From contig MVQS01000358.1 in the NCBI GenBank assembly GCA_002067855.1, positions 1 through 5,131 on the forward strand: DNA of 5,131 bases. The letters run 5' to 3'. The notes below the pieces were generated by a model. It was not told the origin of the DNA. It saw only the letters and a list, made by a program, of their open reading frames with translations, and ran no database searches. Both the position numbers and the translations under genes were made by a program. Source of the DNA: Syntrophaceae bacterium PtaB.Bin038. Its GTDB lineage: Bacteria > Desulfobacterota > Syntrophia > Syntrophales > UBA2192. Shown here piece after piece: positions 1 to 5,005 of the stretch; positions within the stretch are counted from its first letter, which is position 1; each line of letters begins with the position of its first letter.

Positions 1-258
1 GTTCGAGGCGTTTCGCTTCTCGTCGGTGTAGTTCGTGTGGGTCCCGAAGGCCGTCGCCTTCGGCAGCAGCGCCGCAAGGGCCTTGTACCTCCCGGAATCG
101 GCGATCTCCACGTTCTCGCCGGAAATGCGGATCTTTTCCGATTTCTGCATCCCGATGCGGTAGAGGTCTTCCAGCGAGTATTCGGCCGCATCGGACGGCG
201 CGCTCCCGAGCAGGAGCAGCAGGCCGACCGCGAGCGCCCGTGCGCACAGGCCTTTCAT
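1..258 (-). CDS. TolC-family outer membrane efflux protein, N-terminal part (runs off the window edge)
   Basis: This is the first 86 codons of a gene that continues beyond the left edge. Residues 1-24 form a Sec signal peptide: Lys2 and Arg7, a hydrophobic core with a run of five leucines (LLLLL), and a cleavable SDA/AEYS end. The mature start, YSLEDLYRIGMQKSEKIRIS, is the typical opening of TolC-type proteins, whose first helix begins with a 'sLeeal..Al..s..i' pattern; helical residues and a LLPK turn follow, also usual in this family. TolC proteins form trimeric outer membrane channels for RND, ABC or MFS efflux pumps. The ATG lies inside the stop region of the upstream TetR gene (ATGA overlap), and the Shine-Dalgarno GGGAGGAGGA immediately before it is built from that gene's last codons. 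Inner membrane pump genes would be expected further left, outside the window. The family call rests on the N-terminus only. Confidence 0.8.
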   Translation of the reverse strand, partial: MKGLCARALAVGLLLLLGSAPSDAAEYSLEDLYRIGMQKSEKIRISGENVEIADSGRYKALAALLPKATAFGTHTNYTDEKRNASN

Positions 259-947
259 TCCTCCTCCCGATAAACGGTGTTGTCTTCTGCGGCCCGGCGG
301 GAGCCGGCCCGGTCACCCGGCGCCCGGGCGGCGCCCCGGAGGAACAGATCGAGCACGTCGTCCGCCCTGTTCGACAGGGACTCCCCCCGGGGGCTCATGA
401 TCCAGGCGAACTTGGCGTACGCCACCATCCCGATGAGGGCGTCCGCCAGGGACCCGGTGTCGAGCTCTCGGAGATCGCCCCGCTGGACCCCCTCGCGCAG
501 GATCCCCTCGATCCGATTTACGTGCTTCCGGTGCTCCTCGAGGATCCGCTCCCGGAGCGCTCGAAGCCCGTGGGCCTGCAGGCCGCTCTCGTGCCCCACG
601 AGCAGACGGTAGAAGTCGATGTGGTGCTCCACGTACGAGAAATGCGCGGCCACGAGGGCCCGGATCCGCCCCTCCGTGGAGTCCTCCCGGTCGGCGGCGG
701 CCATGATCTCGTCGTACATCGAGCACACCTTCTCCAGGACGAGGTCGGAGTAGAGCTGCTCCTTGCCGCTGAAGAAGCGGTAGAGCCCCCCGATCGAGAA
801 GCCCGACGCCGCGGCGATCCCGGCCATGGTCGTCTCGTGGAACCCCCTGGCGGCAAAGAGCTTCACCGCCGTCTCCAGGATCTGGCCGCGTCGGAAGCGG
901 AACTCCCGCTCCTTTCTCTGTCGTTTCCCGATGCTGTCGATCGTCAT
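255..947 (-). CDS. TetR/AcrR-family transcriptional regulator
   Basis: The product is a 230-residue one-component repressor, a normal length for the family. Residues about 18-65 are the TetR DNA-binding domain: RRGQILETAVKLFAARGF, then TTMAGIAAASGFSIGGLYRFF as the helix-turn-helix, then GKEQLY. The remainder is a helical ligand-binding and dimerisation domain that I cannot tie to a ligand. The frame is open up to a TTG at 1013, but that TTG is the first triplet of the predicted -35 box. I therefore start at the ATG at 947, just before the conserved MTIDSIGKRQRKE stretch. No clear Shine-Dalgarno precedes this ATG; a dyad occupies that space instead. The stop overlaps the TolC start by ATGA, and the final Arg-Glu-Glu-Glu codons supply the TolC ribosome binding site. 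It probably represses its own operon, and hence the efflux channel, until a toxic ligand binds. Confidence 0.9.
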   Translation of the reverse strand: MTIDSIGKRQRKEREFRFRRGQILETAVKLFAARGFHETTMAGIAAASGFSIGGLYRFFSGKEQLYSDLVLEKVCSMYDEIMAAADREDSTEGRIRALVAAHFSYVEHHIDFYRLLVGHESGLQAHGLRALRERILEEHRKHVNRIEGILREGVQRGDLRELDTGSLADALIGMVAYAKFAWIMSPRGESLSNRADDVLDLFLRGAARAPGDRAGSRRAAEDNTVYREEE

Positions 948-949
948 GG

Positions 950-983
950 TGAACGCCCGTTCATGATTTCGAATCGGCGTTCG
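950..983. promoter_or_regulatory. Candidate tandem TetR operator (two 14-bp dyads)
   Basis: Positions 950-963 read TGAACGCCCGTTCA, a dyad with 6-bp perfect arms and a 2-bp centre. Positions 970-983 read CGAATCGGCGTTCG, a weaker dyad that keeps GAA and CGTTC at the same offsets. The two are 20 bp apart, about two helical turns. They cover the expected transcription start and the region just before the regulator's ATG, where autorepressors of the TetR family usually bind. The spacing and matches are seen directly; binding by the neighbouring regulator is inferred. Confidence 0.55.
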
Positions 984-1013
984 ATCATGAGGGATGGTGC
1001 GCTGAATTGTCAA
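984..1013 (-). promoter_or_regulatory. Probable sigma-70 promoter of the TetR-TolC operon
   Basis: Read on the minus strand, an exact TTGACA lies at 1013-1008. After an 18-bp spacer comes CATGAT at 989-984, which matches four of six bases of TATAAT. Transcription would start near 977, inside the weaker dyad, leaving a leader of about 30 nt before the ATG at 947. The -35 box is strong and the -10 box is mediocre. Confidence 0.55.
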
Positions 1014-1058
1014 GGGATTTCTGTCTGCGGGGTGCGGGAAACCGCTCCGCGGGGGGGT

Positions 1059-1175
1059 TCATATCGTCACGACGAAGCCGATCTGGTCCCTCAGCATGGG
1101 GAGCATCAGGTTCAGCGCGCGGCGGCCGGCCTCGATGACCTCGTCGGCGCGGTTGAACTCGAGCGGCCCGATGTG
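1059..1175 (-). other. In-frame C-terminal continuation of the patatin gene beyond the TAG
   Basis: Directly after the TAG at 1178-1176, the same frame reads HIGPLEFNRADEVIEAGRRA and then LNLMLPMLRDQIGFVVTI, and stops at TGA (1061-1059). The HIG-L-F-RADE-IEAG pattern is what patatin-like proteins normally show after a 'DV.I.P.v' strand. The natural gene would therefore be about 360 codons, with one sense codon where the TAG now stands. The TAG is one base away from CAG, GAG, AAG, TCG, TTG, TGG or TAC/TAT. A nonsense mutation, a base-calling error and amber readthrough are all possible. This stretch has no start codon or ribosome binding site and is not a separate gene. Confidence 0.75.
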
Positions 1176-2141
1176 CTAAACGTGGGGCAGGATCATGACG
1201 TCGGGCGGGTCCCCCGCCAGGCGCTGGCGCCCGATGCGGTCGCCCATGAGGTTGATGGACGCCAGGATCACTTCAAGCAGGGACGGTTCCCGGAACGTCC
1301 CGTCCTCCGTGATCTGCCCCAGCGCGATGGACTTTCCCTGCTTCATCGTCGCGTTGATGTAGTCCGTGAGGTACCCCATGAGGTGGTCGCGGAGGCCCTT
1401 GCCGTCCTCCTCGGCCGACCGGCCCGTGATCGCCGACTTGCCCCGCTTGATCCGCTCCGTCACGTAGAGCGTCAGCCCCGCGAACAGGAGGTCGCGGATG
1501 CGGAGCCCCGGTTCTTCCTCCTCGGGTTCCGTCTTCGGCTGCGTGCCGAGGACCGGCACGGAGGTGAGTTCGTACTGGATCTTCACGTCCGTGTTGGGGT
1601 TGACGGCGATGACGGTGTTGGCCCCCATGGAACGGCACAGGGACACGGGGATGGGGTTGACGAGCCCGCCGTCGACGAGCAGCCTCCCCTCCCGGAAGCA
1701 GGGCGTGAACATGCCGGGCATGGAGATGCTCGCCCGGATGGCCTCGATGAGGGAGCCCTGGCGCATCCAGACCTCCTGCCCGGAGGTGAGGTCCGTCGCC
1801 ACGGCCGCGAAGGGGATCGGGAGATCCTCGATGTTCGGGTCCCCGATCCGCTGCCGCAGGTAGTCGGCGATCTTCTCGCTGTTGATGATGCCCGAGCGCG
1901 GGACGGGCACCTCCATGAACCCCATGATGTCGGACCAGGCAAGCTCGCGGACGAGCTTTTCCGCTTCGTCGAGCTTGCCCGCCGCGAAGGCCCCGCCCAC
2001 GAGCGCGCCGATGGAGGACCCGCACACGATGTCGATGGCGATGTTCGCCTCCTGCAGCCCGCGGATGACCCCGATGTGCGACCAGCCTTTTGCCGACCCG
2101 CTTCCGAGGGCGAGACCGATCTTCCGCAGTTTTTCCGGCAT
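1176..2141 (-). CDS. Patatin-like phospholipase (ends at an in-frame TAG)
   Basis: This 321-residue serine acyl hydrolase belongs to the bacterial patatin-like (RssA/NTE-type) group, which cleaves acyl esters of phospholipids or related lipids. The oxyanion-hole loop is GSGSAKGWSHIG (residues 13-24), the nucleophile elbow is GSSIG with Ser43, and the second dyad residue is Asp157 in DGGLVNP. Other conserved pieces are PFAAVATDL (110-118) and the ASISMPGMF segment (137-145). No signal peptide is seen, so a cytoplasmic or peripheral membrane location is likely. I chose the ATG at 2141 because it opens the conserved MPEKLRKIGLALGSG strand and has AGGGAG eight bases upstream; the longer open frame to 2432 is low-complexity Arg/Pro/Gly sequence and crosses the promoter. 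The TAG falls after PPDVMILPHV, and family-like sequence continues beyond it in frame for 38 codons, so this may be a slightly truncated or misread gene. Confidence 0.88.
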   Translation of the reverse strand: MPEKLRKIGLALGSGSAKGWSHIGVIRGLQEANIAIDIVCGSSIGALVGGAFAAGKLDEAEKLVRELAWSDIMGFMEVPVPRSGIINSEKIADYLRQRIGDPNIEDLPIPFAAVATDLTSGQEVWMRQGSLIEAIRASISMPGMFTPCFREGRLLVDGGLVNPIPVSLCRSMGANTVIAVNPNTDVKIQYELTSVPVLGTQPKTEPEEEEPGLRIRDLLFAGLTLYVTERIKRGKSAITGRSAEEDGKGLRDHLMGYLTDYINATMKQGKSIALGQITEDGTFREPSLLEVILASINLMGDRIGRQRLAGDPPDVMILPHV

Positions 2142-2161
2142 GGCCTGTTCTCCCTGCAGCC

Positions 2162-2218
2162 GGGGACGGGGCGTTTCGTCTCTGTCCGTCCCCGGCCCGT
2201 CGCGTGTCGTGGCCGGGG
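2162..2218 (-). promoter_or_regulatory. Patatin mRNA leader with two competing stem-loops
   Basis: Two perfect 8-bp stems share four bases. Arms 2162-2169 (GGGGACGG) and 2186-2193 (CCGTCCCC) enclose a 16-nt loop. Arms 2190-2197 (CCCCGGCC) and 2211-2218 (GGCCGGGG) enclose a 13-nt loop. Both cannot form fully at once because positions 2190-2193 belong to both. They lie between the predicted promoter and the ribosome binding site at 2150-2155. In GC-rich DNA such stems can arise by chance, and no riboswitch class is recognised. Confidence 0.35.
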
Positions 2219-2234
2219 GTCGGCCGCTGCACCC

Positions 2235-2263
2235 TTTGTAGCGAAACGCCATGAATAATTCAA
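2235..2263 (-). promoter_or_regulatory. Probable sigma-70 promoter of the patatin gene
   Basis: On the minus strand TTGAAT (2263-2258), a 17-bp spacer and TACAAA (2240-2235) match four of six bases at each box. The boxes sit in the only AT-rich patch of the divergent gap. Transcription would start near 2228, giving a leader of roughly 87 nt before the ATG at 2141. Confidence 0.5.
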
Positions 2264-2438
2264 GGACTATGACGATCCCGGAACGGCAAAACCCTCGACG
2301 GGGCGGGGCGGGGTCTCCCCATGCCCGCGGCGACCCGGTTGTCCCGGGCCTGCGGGGCGGGCGGCCTTCCCGGGGAAATCGCGGCGCACGCGGATCCCCC
2401 CTGCCGGCGCTCGAGCTGCGCCGTCCGGTCATGACCCT

Positions 2439-2462
2439 CGAGGCTCTTCAGCAGGAGCCTCG
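2439..2462. repeat. Perfect 8-bp stem-loop upstream of the VTT gene
   Basis: Arms CGAGGCTC (2439-2446) and GAGCCTCG (2455-2462) enclose an 8-nt loop. On the plus strand a TTTT and a later TTT follow within about 16 bases, which resembles a weak intrinsic terminator. No plus-strand gene ends upstream, however, and the possible VTT promoter starts only 14 bp downstream. It could be a protein-binding dyad or insulate the VTT gene from antisense transcripts; I cannot decide between these. Confidence 0.4.
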
Positions 2463-2476
2463 GCGGAGTTTTCGCT

Positions 2477-2505
2477 TTGCCATGGACCGCGCGATGTGGT
2501 ACGGT
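2477..2505 (+). promoter_or_regulatory. Possible promoter of the VTT-domain gene
   Basis: TTGCCA at 2477-2482 matches five of six bases of the -35 consensus. It is followed after 17 bp by TACGGT at 2500-2505, which matches only three of six bases of the -10 box. The position, about 70 bp before the GTG start, is reasonable. The weak -10 box keeps the confidence low. Confidence 0.3.
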
Positions 2506-2577
2506 TTCACCTCACGGCAGGACCGGTGTTGCGGGGACCGCCGTCCGGTTGAGAGATTCTAACGGGGTACAGTCCGC

Positions 2578-3330
2578 GTGGAACGATCGTTTGCACGGGT
2601 TCTGCTCGTCCCGCTGGCCGCGGCCATCGGGATTTTTCTCATCGTGCACTACAACCTGCACTCCTTCTTCATGGACCGGCAGAGGCTCGCCGAGCTGCTG
2701 GCCTCCTACGGCGCCCTCTCCGTGTTCCTCTTCATCGCCCTGCAGGTCGTGCAGGTCGTCATCTCGCCCCTGCCCGGCGACGTGACGGGTCTCATCGGGG
2801 GGTATCTCTACGGCCCGGTCCTGGGGGTGATCTACTCCACGATCGGGCTCACGCTCGGCTCCTGGCTGGCCTTTGTCCTGGCCCGGATCCTCGGGTTCCC
2901 CTTCGTCGAGAGGATCGTCCGTCCCGCCACAATCCGGAAATACGACTACTTCCTGGAGCACAAGGGGCTGGCGATCGCCTTCATCTTCTTCCTGATCCCC
3001 GGGTTCCCGAAGGACACGCTATGCTGGATCCTCGGGCTGTCGCACATGAAGACCCGGAATTTCCTGGTCGTCTCCACGGCGGGACGTCTCCTGGGCACGG
3101 TGATCCTGTCGCTGCAGGGAAGCTCCCTGCGCGAAAACCGGGACGCGCTCTTCTTCGTCCTGCTGGGGGTGACGGTGCTGATCATCCTGGGAGGGTACTT
3201 CCACGTGGCGCGATGGCTGCGGGACCTGATCCTCGAGCGGAAGCGGTCACGCCTTGCGCTTCCGCCTCCGCCGGTGTCGGAAGGGGTGGCGAAGCCTGCG
3301 AAGGGCCGCACCGACGGCAAGCAGGGCTGA
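2578..3330 (+). CDS. VTT-domain (TVP38/TMEM64, DedA-like) integral membrane protein
   Basis: This 250-residue polytopic protein starts at GTG, with a weak GGGG about 10 bases upstream. Hydrophobic segments lie near residues 8-24, 45-62, 72-104 (a helical pair), 130-150, 165-182 and 190-208. The VTT signature is clear: SPLPGDVTGLIGGYLYGPVL (63-82), then GSWLAFVLARILG (94-106), and a second half with IPGFPKDTLCWILGLSHM (140-157) and AGRLLGT (168-174). The paired re-entrant loops around PLPGD and PGFPKD are the usual DedA/VTT architecture. DedA and VTT proteins are linked to lipid carrier or phospholipid movement across the inner membrane, but the substrate here is unknown. The tail from about residue 211 is basic and proline-rich and is probably cytoplasmic. 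Its last 27 codons overlap, on the opposite strand, the end of the converging DUF948 gene. It is transcribed divergently from the patatin gene, another lipid-linked function. Confidence 0.88.
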   Translation: MERSFARVLLVPLAAAIGIFLIVHYNLHSFFMDRQRLAELLASYGALSVFLFIALQVVQVVISPLPGDVTGLIGGYLYGPVLGVIYSTIGLTLGSWLAFVLARILGFPFVERIVRPATIRKYDYFLEHKGLAIAFIFFLIPGFPKDTLCWILGLSHMKTRNFLVVSTAGRLLGTVILSLQGSSLRENRDALFFVLLGVTVLIILGGYFHVARWLRDLILERKRSRLALPPPPVSEGVAKPAKGRTDGKQG

Positions 3331-3660
3331 AACGCCCGCGGCGACCCGCTGAACCGGCGCAACGAGATTCTCCTGCACGTCCCGCTCGAGATCCCGGATC
3401 CGGCCGGCCGCGTCCTCGAACCCCCTGCCCGTTTCCGCCGCCCGCTGCGAGAGCGTCCGCAGCGAGGCGCCCAGGGCGTCCGCACCGCGTGCGATCTCGT
3501 CGAGGTTCTGTCGTATGGAGGGGACGTGCCGGTCGAGCGCAGCCGTGAGCGTCGCGGCGCTTCGCGCGGTCCGCCGGATCTCCGAGACCGTCACCGCGGC
3601 CAGCACGGCGAATACAAGAAGCGACGCGCCGGCCAGGCCGACGCTGATCTCCCAGGGCAT
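3247..3660 (-). CDS. DUF948 (YtxG-like) membrane-anchored protein, second copy
   Basis: The product has 137 residues. Residues 5-27 form one N-terminal membrane anchor, followed by a long helical, probably coiled-coil region (RTARSAATLTAALDRHVPSI through LERDVQENLVAPVQRV). It ends in a strongly basic tail, RHPFRHRRRRKRKA. The anchor plus amphipathic helix with conserved 'P.I..N.d.I' is the DUF948 pattern, known from YtxG of Bacillus subtilis. The ATG at 3660 has GAGAGG about eight bases upstream. It is the last gene of the four-gene cluster, 48 bp after the second YtxH gene, and it shares MxWExS and the P-I-N-D-I spacing with the first DUF948 copy, though overall divergence is high. Its last 27 codons overlap the 3' end of the VTT gene tail to tail, and the basic tail is antisense to that gene's Pro-rich tail. 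The biochemical function is unknown. Confidence 0.75.
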   Translation of the reverse strand: MPWEISVGLAGASLLVFAVLAAVTVSEIRRTARSAATLTAALDRHVPSIRQNLDEIARGADALGASLRTLSQRAAETGRGFEDAAGRIRDLERDVQENLVAPVQRVAAGVSALLAVGAALRRLRHPFRHRRRRKRKA

Positions 3661-3673
3661 GGCCTGCCTCTCG

Positions 3674-3704
3674 TGCAGAGGCCCCGGGCCGCCCGGGGCC
3701 TGCA
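3674..3704 (-). repeat. Very stable intercistronic stem-loop between YtxH-2 and DUF948-2
   Basis: Positions 3679-3688 (AGGCCCCGGG) pair perfectly with 3692-3701 (CCCGGGGCCT) around a 3-nt loop. TGC at 3674-3676 can extend the stem with GCA at 3702-3704 across a 2-nt bulge. It fills most of the 48-bp gap and ends next to the ribosome binding site of the downstream DUF948 gene. There is no U-tract in either direction, so it is not a standard terminator. It may set a processing or stability boundary that lowers expression of the last gene. Confidence 0.6.
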
Positions 3705-3708
3705 GGGT

Positions 3709-3993
3709 TCAGGATTTGACCTTGGCGGCCAGTTCGTCGGCCTTCTTCCGGGCCGTCTCCTCGATATCGTGCAGACGGTGGATCAGCGTGTCCGTCGTGC
3801 GTCTCGCCTTGTCGTACAGGACATCATACTCGTCCTGCACCTTTCCGGCGAAGTCCTTGGCCTTTTCCGAGAGCTCCGCGCGGGTCTCCTCCCCGCTCCT
3901 GGGTGCGATCAGGATCCCGACGGCCACGCCGATCAGCCCCCCGATCAGGGCGCCGGTCAGGATGCCCTTTGCAAAATCGTCTTTCTCGCCCAT
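3709..3993 (-). CDS. YtxH-domain protein, second copy
   Basis: This 94-residue protein has an acidic start (MGEKDD) and one glycine-zipper membrane segment, GALIGGLIGVAVGILIAPRS (residues 14-33). The YtxH core follows, SGEETRAELSEKAKDFAGKV, and then a charged helical tail rich in Lys, Asp and Ala. YtxH proteins are small membrane-anchored proteins of the general stress response in Bacillus; their molecular activity is unknown. The ATG at 3993 is preceded by GGAGGA at ideal distance. In the core, 33 of 47 aligned residues match the first YtxH copy upstream, while the tails differ, which fits an old duplication. The 75-bp gap from the preceding DUF948 gene shows no promoter that I can recognise, so co-transcription from 4929 is likely. 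Confidence 0.88.
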   Translation of the reverse strand: MGEKDDFAKGILTGALIGGLIGVAVGILIAPRSGEETRAELSEKAKDFAGKVQDEYDVLYDKARRTTDTLIHRLHDIEETARKKADELAAKVKS

Positions 3994-4068
3994 GATGTCC
4001 TCCGTTCATGCATTCATTGGGTCGTCTTACGACGGCGTTTCCCGTCCCGGTGCCCGCCTCTCCTGCCG

Positions 4069-4539
4069 TCAGGCCCGAACGGACTCCAGCGCGGTGCGCA
4101 CCCGCTTGACGAGGCCGGCGAACACCTTGAGCCCCTGCGACATCCGGTCGCGGGCCCGGTCCTTGATCCCCTCGTCGAGGTGCGCCAGGCTTCCGCGGAC
4201 CCGCTCGACGCCGCCGGAGAGCTCGTCCACCCGGCTGCGGACCAGATCCACCGACTTGCCGACCGTCGCGGTGAGACGGTCGACGTTTTCGAGAATGGCC
4301 GGCAGGGACCGGTTGATCGTCTCCTCCAGCGTCGCCCGCACGGCGTGCACGCTCTGCCGGACGTTCTCGGTGATGAAATCCACGTTCTTCAGAATCTGGG
4401 GAAGGCTCTGGTTGAGCGTCGTGATGGTCGTGTCCAGGTTGCGGACCGTGCTCCTGAGCTGCAGCAGCAGCGGGATCGTGAACACCACGAGGACCACCAC
4501 GGCCAGGCACAGGATGAACAGACTCGTTTCCCAGCTCAT
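4069..4539 (-). CDS. DUF948 (YtxG-like) membrane-anchored protein, first copy
   Basis: The product has 156 residues. Residues 6-28 are an N-terminal transmembrane helix (SLFILCLAVVVLVVFTIPLL). The rest is a continuous amphipathic helix with repeating 'L..I..L...LP.I..NVD.IT..V' units: LNQSLPQILKNVDFITENV (42-60) and a second instance, INRSLPAILENVDRLTATV (75-93). This internal repeat is typical of DUF948 and related apolipoprotein-like or methyl-accepting-type coiled coils. The ATG at 4539 follows GGGAGGAG about 12 bases upstream. It lies 23 bp after the first YtxH gene, and the pairing matches ytxG-ytxH of Bacillus subtilis, where the two share an operon. A structural or scaffolding role at the inner membrane is plausible; no enzymatic motif is present. 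Confidence 0.82.
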   Translation of the reverse strand: MSWETSLFILCLAVVVLVVFTIPLLLQLRSTVRNLDTTITTLNQSLPQILKNVDFITENVRQSVHAVRATLEETINRSLPAILENVDRLTATVGKSVDLVRSRVDELSGGVERVRGSLAHLDEGIKDRARDRMSQGLKVFAGLVKRVRTALESVRA

Positions 4540-4562
4540 AGGCTCTCACTCCTCCCGCCGGA

Positions 4563-4841
4563 TCAGGCCTCCGGCCCGCCCTCGATCTCCCGCGCCTTCC
4601 TTTCCGCCCTGGCCTCCACTTCCTTGAGCTTCTTGAGCAGGTTCTCGTAGGCGCTCTTGCTCTTTTCGAACGCCACGTCGTACTCCTCCTTCAGCTTCCC
4701 GGCGATGTCCTTCGCCTTGTCCGACAGTTCGTCCCGCGTTTCCCTTCCGCTCTTCGGCGCGTAGAGCAGCCCGACGACGACACCGACCAGACCGCCGATG
4801 AGAAGACCCTTCAACCAGTCGCCGCACCTGTTGTCCGACAT
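4563..4841 (-). CDS. YtxH-domain protein, first copy
   Basis: This 92-residue protein is the first gene of the cluster. A glycine-zipper transmembrane segment, GLLIGGLVGVVVGLLYAPKS (residues 12-31), is followed by the YtxH signature SGRETRDELSDKAKDIAGKL and a Lys/Glu-rich helix to the end (KSKSAYENLLKKLKEVEARA). No signal peptide cleavage site is seen, so the helix probably stays as an anchor with the charged tail in the cytoplasm. The ATG at 4841 has a textbook AAAGGAGGT seven bases upstream, the strongest ribosome binding site in the window. Together with the near-consensus promoter 60 bp upstream, this suggests abundant expression. A stress role is inferred from the family only. Confidence 0.9.
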   Translation of the reverse strand: MSDNRCGDWLKGLLIGGLVGVVVGLLYAPKSGRETRDELSDKAKDIAGKLKEEYDVAFEKSKSAYENLLKKLKEVEARAERKAREIEGGPEA

Positions 4842-4900
4842 GACGGCACCTCCTTTACAGAAATGGGTTTTGCTGGCAGTATGAGACGTGTTCTGTTGCG

Positions 4901-4929
4901 ATTATAGAGGCAACCCCGGACCGAGTCAA
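4901..4929 (-). promoter_or_regulatory. Strong sigma-70 promoter of the YtxH-DUF948 cluster
   Basis: On the minus strand TTGACT (4929-4924), exactly 17 bp, and a perfect TATAAT (4906-4901) form a near-consensus housekeeping promoter. The start would be near 4894-4897, giving a leader of about 55 nt before the ATG at 4841. A short dyad, GTTGC (4895-4899) and GCAAC (4910-4914), flanks the -10 box and could be an operator or chance. Confidence 0.85.
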
Positions 4930-5005
4930 CGGACAAAACCGAACGGGACCCGACGCGCCCCGGAAGGAAGGGCCGGACGGCGGGGCGGGCCGGAAAGGAC
5001 CGTTC

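Larger units (their letters stand above)
2264..2577. other. Gene-free divergent intergenic stretch
   Basis: This stretch lies between the patatin promoter and the VTT gene. Positions 2290-2430 are very GC-rich, and every open frame through them yields low-complexity Arg/Gly/Pro sequence, so I see no gene. It holds the stem-loop at 2439-2462 and a possible promoter for the VTT gene around 2477-2505, described separately. No RNA gene or repeat family is recognised. Confidence 0.6.

Noticed and set aside
948..1013. Longer TetR start at TTG 1013
   Set aside because: The TTG is the first triplet of the TTGACA -35 box, and the added 22 residues do not resemble a TetR N-terminus.
1176..1178. Firm claim of pyrrolysine at the TAG
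   Set aside because: Patatin enzymes are not known pyrrolysine proteins, no pyl gene is in the window, and a point mutation or base error explains it more simply; kept only as one option.
240..2258. Plus-strand open frame of 672 codons
   Set aside because: It runs antisense through the TetR and patatin genes and reads as His/Arg/Asp/Pro-rich sequence with no domain; it is a GC-rich shadow of the minus-strand genes.
2142..2432. N-terminal extension of the patatin gene, including an ATG at 2252
   Set aside because: The extension is low-complexity Arg/Pro/Gly sequence, crosses the predicted promoter and leader, and the ATG at 2141 has a good ribosome binding site and opens the conserved domain.
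2439..2475. Intrinsic terminator on the plus strand
   Set aside because: The stem is good but the T-run is short and interrupted, and no plus-strand gene ends upstream; recorded only as a stem-loop.
2946..3485. Minus-strand open frame of 179 codons across the VTT/DUF948 junction
   Set aside because: It is antisense to the VTT gene and out of frame with the DUF948 gene, with Arg/Ser-rich content and no domain.
4021..4033. Small hairpin GTCGT-CTT-ACGAC between DUF948-1 and YtxH-2
   Set aside because: A 5-bp stem with no T-tract is within chance expectation and does not support a terminator.
3515..4650. Two long plus-strand open frames of about 370 codons
   Set aside because: Both are antisense to the YtxH/DUF948 cluster, which has proper ribosome binding sites, a strong promoter and recognisable families; the plus-strand products are Ser/Arg- or Arg/Pro/Gly-rich with no motif.
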